The notes beneath the pieces are model-generated. The model searched no databases, was not told the origin of the DNA, and saw nothing but the letters and a program-made list of their open reading frames with translations. From an uncultured Collinsella sp. (GTDB lineage Bacteria; Actinomycetota; Coriobacteriia; Coriobacteriales; Coriobacteriaceae): a stretch of DNA of 10,499 nucleotides. The DNA lies in assembly GCA_902468695.1 (NCBI GenBank), contig CABQZS010000032.1:1-10499 (forward strand), read 5' to 3'. The position numbers and the translations under genes are program-made. Every line of letters starts with the position of its first letter. The stretch's first letter is position 1. This document shows, piece after piece, positions 7,101-10,499 of the stretch.

Positions 7101-7177
7101 GTGTCTCGAGGACTCGTTAACGCCCTGAAATACTCCCTGAAATAGGACCGCCTTCGGCATCGGTTGCTCGTCAAAAA

Positions 7178-7300
7178 CTAAGTGAGTAGACTTTTTGGAA
7201 CTTGCCGAGCACACCATCCATATTGCTTTATAAAGCCGCAGGTAAATGACTTGTTACCAAACGGCCTGGTCGCCAAAGTGTCAAAAGTCTACTCACTTAG
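7178..7300. mobile_element. Palindromic-ended element, copy 1 (MITE-like, 123 bp)
   Basis: CTAAGTGAGTAGACTTTT (7178-7195) is repeated in perfect inversion at 7283-7300. Inside are a perfect 12-bp palindrome, GCTTTATAAAGC (7225-7236), and a GGTAA/TTACC pair (7241-7258). Bases 7180-7300 align without gaps to copy 2 (8600-8720) with 23 differences in 121. The most conserved parts are the ends and the right-hand GCCTGGTCGCCAAAGT. No protein is encoded. Both ends are bounded by TA (7179-7180, 7298-7299), which would fit a TA target duplication as made by Tc1/mariner-IS630 enzymes, though this is inference. The right end supplies the stop codon of the nuclease-like gene. Confidence 0.8.
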
Positions 7301-8416
7301 AACCGCAGCCGTCCACGATCGAGCTGTTTTGCGTCTAACGGTCATCTTTCCGTCGATTACTCCCAATTTTGTCCAGTCAACGAATAGTTCAGACCTGAGT
7401 AATGTCTCAGCCCTTTGCTCATCTGAGCTTTTATCACGATATTCAGCATCGAGCATCCTGTATACGGCCTTAACGATCGCGCGGAATCTACCCTCATCGG
7501 ATATCTGTCTGTGTGTCAGGAGAAGTACATCGTAGCCCATGGCCTGAAGGGCCGTCATGCGGTCAGCGTCACGCAAGCCATCCCCTGCGCGTCCGTGCGA
7601 GGCCTTTCCCTGACATTCAATAGCCACCTGTCGCCTGCCGTCCGGCGAAGACAAAAGTAGATCGATATACACACGGGACTTTCCCACAATCGCTCGAGCA
7701 CTTGTGCTTAACGTCACTTCGACATTGAGCTCTATACCGCAAAACCCTTCGCCTCCCAAGGCTCGCGGCAGTCCAAGCAACAAATACGCCTCGACCTCAA
7801 AAGGCGACGCGGCACCCAATGGAACGAGTTGTGATACCGCCATAAATCTATTGCCGTAACGCATCCCGCAAACATCTGAACAAAAACGGTCAAGGTCTCC
7901 GCCCAAAACCAAAGCGTCTCGACGCCATAAATTTGAGGCAGTGCCGTCCTCGGACGGGCAGCGCACCCAACCGAACGTTGTCGAAATCGCACCTGAATCA
8001 ATTGCACGCCTAAGCTCCGCCTCAAGTGCCGCCGGCAGAGCGCACACCGCAAACAAGCCGCACATCTCCGCCAATACCAAAAGAAGCTGAAGATCCGTCA
8101 GATGCCGCGACATGATGAATGCCGTCAGCAGAGGAGACGTAACCAAAAACCCATGCTCCGTTTCCAGCACGGATTCCCTGGGGAGCTCACCAAGAAACAG
8201 CCGCTGCCTAATGCTGGCAGGACAAGTCCGTTTGTTTCTCGTCCGAACCAATGTATACAACGGAAAGCCGAACACAACCGCAGCCGTCGGGTTACGGGCG
8301 AGGTCATATCGCTGCCGGTCTTCTTCCGGCCGTGGAAGCGGCGGACATAGAGCGCGGACCTGAGGGGGCAAACGCCAATACCTAAAAGCCGATATGTCAC
8401 AAAGTAGATCCTTCAT
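7289..8416 (-). CDS. Probable AbiEi-like / DUF559-type PD-(D/E)XK nuclease, unnamed
   Basis: Numbered from the ATG at 8416, the product has 375 residues. The N-terminus (CDISAFRYWRLPP, 6-18) and the middle SPLLTAFIMSRH (94-105) recall AbiEi-type antitoxin/regulator proteins of phage-defence systems. Then comes SPFEVEAYLLLGLPRALGG (204-222), the linker seen before DUF559/Vsr-like domains. The last part has the nuclease pattern: YIDLLL (D252), IECQGKASH (E267, Q269, K271, H274), RDADR (D283, D285) and GYDVLLLT (294-301). This fits an intact catalytic core of the restriction-endonuclease fold. A GTG two codons upstream (8422) is an alternative start; neither has a clear ribosome-binding site. 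GC is low in parts (26 of 60 at 7381-7440, against 42 of 60 at 4561-4620 in the aldehyde dehydrogenase), which suggests transfer. The TAG stop lies inside the element at 7178-7300. A defence or mobile-element role is inferred. Confidence 0.7.
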   Translation of the reverse strand: MKDLLCDISAFRYWRLPPQVRALCPPLPRPEEDRQRYDLARNPTAAVVFGFPLYTLVRTRNKRTCPASIRQRLFLGELPRESVLETEHGFLVTSPLLTAFIMSRHLTDLQLLLVLAEMCGLFAVCALPAALEAELRRAIDSGAISTTFGWVRCPSEDGTASNLWRRDALVLGGDLDRFCSDVCGMRYGNRFMAVSQLVPLGAASPFEVEAYLLLGLPRALGGEGFCGIELNVEVTLSTSARAIVGKSRVYIDLLLSSPDGRRQVAIECQGKASHGRAGDGLRDADRMTALQAMGYDVLLLTHRQISDEGRFRAIVKAVYRMLDAEYRDKSSDEQRAETLLRSELFVDWTKLGVIDGKMTVRRKTARSWTAAVLSE

Positions 8417-8457
8417 ACGCACAGGAAACCACGAATTTCAACCCAGTCAGTCACACA

Positions 8458-8475
8458 TTGGCGCGAACGCGCCAA
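8458..8475. promoter_or_regulatory. 18-bp palindrome in the leader of the nuclease-like gene
   Basis: TTGGCGCGAACGCGCCAA has perfect 8-bp arms around AA and lies 41 bases upstream of the ATG at 8416. Its length and symmetry fit a dimeric regulator site. Autoregulation, as in AbiE systems, is possible. It might instead be an mRNA hairpin. Confidence 0.5.
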
Positions 8476-8499
8476 AAATGGTGCCGAACGGACTGCCAA

Positions 8500-8565
8500 G
8501 TTTTCAACAGCCCTCCCCAACTGGCCAAAAGCTTGCCGAGAGCTGGACGAAGTTCTGTTGAAAAC
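8500..8565. repeat. Inverted repeat with 11-bp perfect arms
   Basis: GTTTTCAACAG (8500-8510) and CTGTTGAAAAC (8555-8565) are perfect inverses around 44 bases that contain a smaller AGCT/AGCT hairpin (8530-8533, 8541-8544). CCCCATTTTTTT follows on the + side. No gene is transcribed into it from the left on the + strand, so a terminator role is doubtful. It may be the ends of another small non-coding element next to copy 2 of the palindromic-ended element. Confidence 0.55.
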
Positions 8566-8597
8566 CCCATTTTTTTCTCATGCAGAAGCTTTGCGCG

Positions 8598-8720
8598 ACA
8601 AGTGAGTAGACTTTTTTGAACATCCCGAGCAGCCCGGTCATCCTGCTTTTCAAAAACGCAAGTAGATAGCTTGTTACAAAACTGCCTGGTCGCCAAAGTT
8701 CCAAAAGCCTACTCACTTAG
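8598..8720. mobile_element. Palindromic-ended element, copy 2
   Basis: This is the second copy, in the same orientation as copy 1. The left end AAGTGAGTAGACTTTT (8600-8615) and the right end AAAAGCCTACTCACTT (8703-8718) are inverted repeats with one difference in 16. Read on the - strand, that difference is a G-U pair, so an RNA hairpin is kept. An internal hairpin corresponding to the one in copy 1 is retained as TGCTTTT/AAAAACGCA (8644-8660), changed in sequence but still able to pair. TA borders the right end; the left has CA. It supplies the last codons and the stop of pdxR. Confidence 0.8.
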
Positions 8721-10148
8721 GTTGCAGAGTGCTCCCATTAGCTGCGATTCCAAGGTATTTAGCGCTTTTGGACTCAAATCGTCATACTGAACAAGAATTT
8801 GACTTGAGTTTTCAGGGACAGATGCGCCATCGGCACACCAATAACAGTCACTGATATCGACAAAAGGGATACTCGAGCGCGTGAGGGCCCGCACAAAAGA
8901 GCTTCCGCCCGCTCCGCGTTCCGCAGCCACGGTGCAGTAAAGGCCCGCGTCCGCATGTTCGATCGAGACCTTCCCTGCCGGAAACGCTTTCCGTACAAGC
9001 GCCGCTAGGCCATCACGCGCCTCGCGAGCACGAACGCGCACGCGGTTCACATGTCGTTCGTAATCACCCGATTCCAGCAAACGCGCTAACGCCACCTGGT
9101 CTACGGAGCTGACCGACGAGGCGTAAAAACCCAGCTCGCACCTAAACCGCTCCATCAGCTCATCGGGCAACACCATGTACGCCAAACGCAACGCCGATGA
9201 CAGGCTCTTCGAAAACGTGTTGGTGTAGATAACCGACTGGGCGGCATCGATCGATGCGAGCGCAGGAATCGGCTTGCCGGCAAGGCGAAACTCACAATCA
9301 AAGTCATCTTCGATGAGATACCGACCTGGTCGCTCGGCGGCCCAGCTCAGCAGCGCATAGCGACGCGCAATGCTCGTCACAAGGCCGGTCGGATACTGAT
9401 GGGACGGCATCAGGTGAAGGACATCGGTCCCAGTTTTCTGCAGAGCGCTCAGGTCCACGCCGTCGTCATCCAACGGGATATGTCGTACTTGGCAGCCCAT
9501 AGCCTGATAGATGCGCGTCAGGCGCAAATAGCCCGGATCCTCAACCGCATACACCTTGTCCACGCCAAGCAACTGAACCAACATGGTATCGAGCAGCTGG
9601 GCGCCCGCACCGATAACGATGTTGTTGGGGTCGACATTCATACCCCTTGTCCCGCGCAGATGGTGAGCAATTGCGCGTCGCAGCCGAGCGGTGCCCTGCG
9701 CCGGTGCGGGCGAAAAGATTTCGCGCTCGTCTTCGGATGCCAGCGTCGCCCGTAGCGCACTTTGCCAAAGCCGCGCCGCCTCCAAAGCGGAAGGAGAAAG
9801 TGCATCGAACAGCTCAATCTGCCCGTTGACATCATGCGCGCTGGGACCCGCAGAGGCGGCATCTCGGTCGATGCCCTCCGCAGCCGAAGCCAAAACCGGT
9901 GCATCCGGAAGCTCGCAAGCGTAGTAGCCACGACGCGGCATTGAGCAAATATAGCCCTCGGCAAGTAACTGGCTATATGCATTCTCGATGGTAATGACAC
10001 TGATTCCCAGATGACTGGCAAAGGCACGCTTAGACGGAAGATGCTCCCCCGCCGCAATACGTCCAGCAACGATATCATCTCGAATTTGCTGGTAAACATA
10101 CTCATAGAGCGATGCCTCGCCACGTTTTTCCAAATTGTAGTCAAGCAT
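8709..10148 (-). CDS. pdxR: MocR/GabR-family transcriptional regulator, PdxR
   Basis: A 479-residue fusion of an N-terminal GntR-type winged helix (about 12-76: SLYEYVYQQIRDDI, LPSKRAFASHLGIS, TIENAYSQLLAEGY) to a fold-type I aminotransferase domain (about 115-470). Key residues are the SHQYPTG motif (249-255), EDDFDCEFR (280-288) and the PLP-binding lysine in TFSKSLSS (K314). MocR regulators bind PLP through this lysine and use the inactive aminotransferase domain as sensor. The gene is divergent from pdxS, so it most likely activates pdxS(T) when PLP is low and represses itself. The ATG at 10148 has AGGTGG about eight bases upstream; an in-frame TTG at 10181 is a worse choice. The final codons, CTA AGT GAG TAG, belong to the repeated element at 8598-8720, so the natural C-terminus may have been altered. 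GabR-like control of another pathway is unlikely given the neighbour. Confidence 0.93.
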   Translation of the reverse strand: MLDYNLEKRGEASLYEYVYQQIRDDIVAGRIAAGEHLPSKRAFASHLGISVITIENAYSQLLAEGYICSMPRRGYYACELPDAPVLASAAEGIDRDAASAGPSAHDVNGQIELFDALSPSALEAARLWQSALRATLASEDEREIFSPAPAQGTARLRRAIAHHLRGTRGMNVDPNNIVIGAGAQLLDTMLVQLLGVDKVYAVEDPGYLRLTRIYQAMGCQVRHIPLDDDGVDLSALQKTGTDVLHLMPSHQYPTGLVTSIARRYALLSWAAERPGRYLIEDDFDCEFRLAGKPIPALASIDAAQSVIYTNTFSKSLSSALRLAYMVLPDELMERFRCELGFYASSVSSVDQVALARLLESGDYERHVNRVRVRAREARDGLAALVRKAFPAGKVSIEHADAGLYCTVAAERGAGGSSFVRALTRSSIPFVDISDCYWCADGASVPENSSQILVQYDDLSPKALNTLESQLMGALCNLSE

Positions 10149-10159
10149 GAGTTTGCCAC

Positions 10160-10203
10160 CTGACCTTATCGAGCTGTTCAATCTGGTATTAAGCTGACCT
10201 TAT
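10160..10203. promoter_or_regulatory. Direct-repeat operator in the pdxR-pdxS intergenic region
   Basis: CTGACCTTAT occurs twice in the same orientation, at 10160-10169 and 10194-10203, with starts 34 bp apart. The first abuts the pdxR ribosome-binding site; the second runs into an AT-rich TATTATTAT block (10201-10209) that could be the pdxS -10, with TTCAAT (10177-10182) as a weak -35. Well-studied MocR proteins bind paired direct repeats between divergent genes, so this is the likely PdxR site. Exact promoter positions are uncertain. Confidence 0.6.
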
Positions 10204-10293
10204 TATTATCTCGAAAACTGAGTATTTTGCCATACCCAGCTCCCCGATAGGATGTTCCGTCAAGCAATGCACATGCCAACCAAGGGAGCAACC

Positions 10294-10499
10294 ATGGCAG
10301 AACAGACCAGCAAGGCCGATCGCGTCAAACTCAATCGCGAACTCGCGCAGATGCTCAAGGGCGGCGTCATCATGGACGTCACCACGCCCGAGCAGGCGCG
10401 CATCGCCGAGGAGGCGGGCGCCTGCGCCGTCATGGCACTCGAGCGCATCCCGGCCGACATCCGTGCCGCAGGCGGCGTCTCGCGCATGAGTGACCCCAA
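10294..10499 (+). CDS. pdxS: PLP synthase subunit PdxS, N-terminal part (cut by window end)
   Basis: The first 68 codons of PdxS, the (beta-alpha)8-barrel subunit that makes pyridoxal 5'-phosphate from ribose 5-phosphate, glyceraldehyde 3-phosphate and ammonia delivered by the glutaminase PdxT. The fragment has the near-invariant segments LKGGVIMDVT (21-30), ARIAEEAGACAVMALER (35-51) and the IPADIRAAGGVSRMSDP segment (52-68). The catalytic aspartate region of strand 1 is MDV (27-29); the active-site lysines lie beyond the window. In-frame ATGs also occur at 10267 and 10273, but the one at 10294 has AAGGGAG six bases upstream and gives the usual N-terminus. pdxT would be expected next. Confidence 0.96.
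   Translation, partial: MAEQTSKADRVKLNRELAQMLKGGVIMDVTTPEQARIAEEAGACAVMALERIPADIRAAGGVSRMSDP

Noticed and set aside
7123..7144. CCCTGAAATA repeated twice with 12-bp period
   Set aside because: Only two units and no link to any feature; probably chance or slippage.
6365..7174. A 269-codon open frame antisense to rubrerythrin
   Set aside because: It is a mirror of the highly biased rubrerythrin codons, runs through the terminator and promoter, and has no ribosome-binding site or recognisable domain.
7178..7300. Copy 1 as an intrinsic terminator for the nuclease-like gene
   Set aside because: The long stem is not followed by a U tract on either strand; the T runs are inside the stem arms.
8451..8696. 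An 81-codon - strand frame over the leader of the nuclease-like gene
   Set aside because: It begins inside the repeated element, crosses both inverted repeats and has no protein-like composition or ribosome-binding site.
7180..8720. The two 121-bp copies as a CRISPR or an IS-flanked transposon
   Set aside because: The copies are too long and too far apart for CRISPR, and neither encodes a transposase. The term MITE-like is kept only for structure.

Overview
The window looks like chromosomal DNA of a GC-rich Gram-positive anaerobe, most probably Collinsella or another member of the Coriobacteriia (Actinomycetota). This is inferred from the helicase tail with an actinobacterial DUF3516-type C-terminus, a reverse-type rubrerythrin, a fermentative alcohol/aldehyde dehydrogenase pair, and a PdxR/PdxS vitamin B6 locus. 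No rRNA, tRNA, CRISPR array or transposase gene was seen.

Layout. Positions 1-375 (+) hold the end of a DEAD/DEAH-type helicase, followed by a strong bidirectional terminator. Positions 455-3487 (-) hold, in order of transcription, a HIRAN-domain protein, an unrecognised 59-residue charged protein, a small metallophosphoesterase and, after a terminator, a long coiled-coil DUF2130 protein. Positions 3611-6219 (-) hold a two-gene operon in which an iron-containing alcohol dehydrogenase is followed by an aldehyde dehydrogenase. A 256-bp divergent control region with repeated GATTG motifs separates it from a rubrerythrin gene (6476-7036, +) with very biased codon use, a good promoter, a structured leader and a clear terminator.

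Positions 7178-8720 are the unusual part. Two copies of a 121-123 bp palindromic-ended element (about 81% identical, same orientation) bracket a lower-GC gene (7289-8416, -) that encodes a probable AbiEi-like/DUF559-type PD-(D/E)XK nuclease. The ends of the element read TAAgTGAgTAG, one of each stop codon in each of the three frames. Both the nuclease gene and the next gene upstream, pdxR, end inside this sequence with the same last residues, Leu-Ser-Glu-stop. The nuclease leader also carries an 18-bp palindrome and an 11-bp-arm inverted repeat. The block looks like an inserted, possibly excisable 1,420-bp unit placed against the 3' end of pdxR. It is the best candidate for an undescribed system here.

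Positions 8709-10499 hold a MocR-family regulator (pdxR, -) divergent from pdxS (+, cut by the window edge). The shared intergenic region has two 10-bp direct repeats whose starts are 34 bp apart, an arrangement like known MocR/GabR operators. PdxR probably senses pyridoxal phosphate and controls its synthesis by PdxST.
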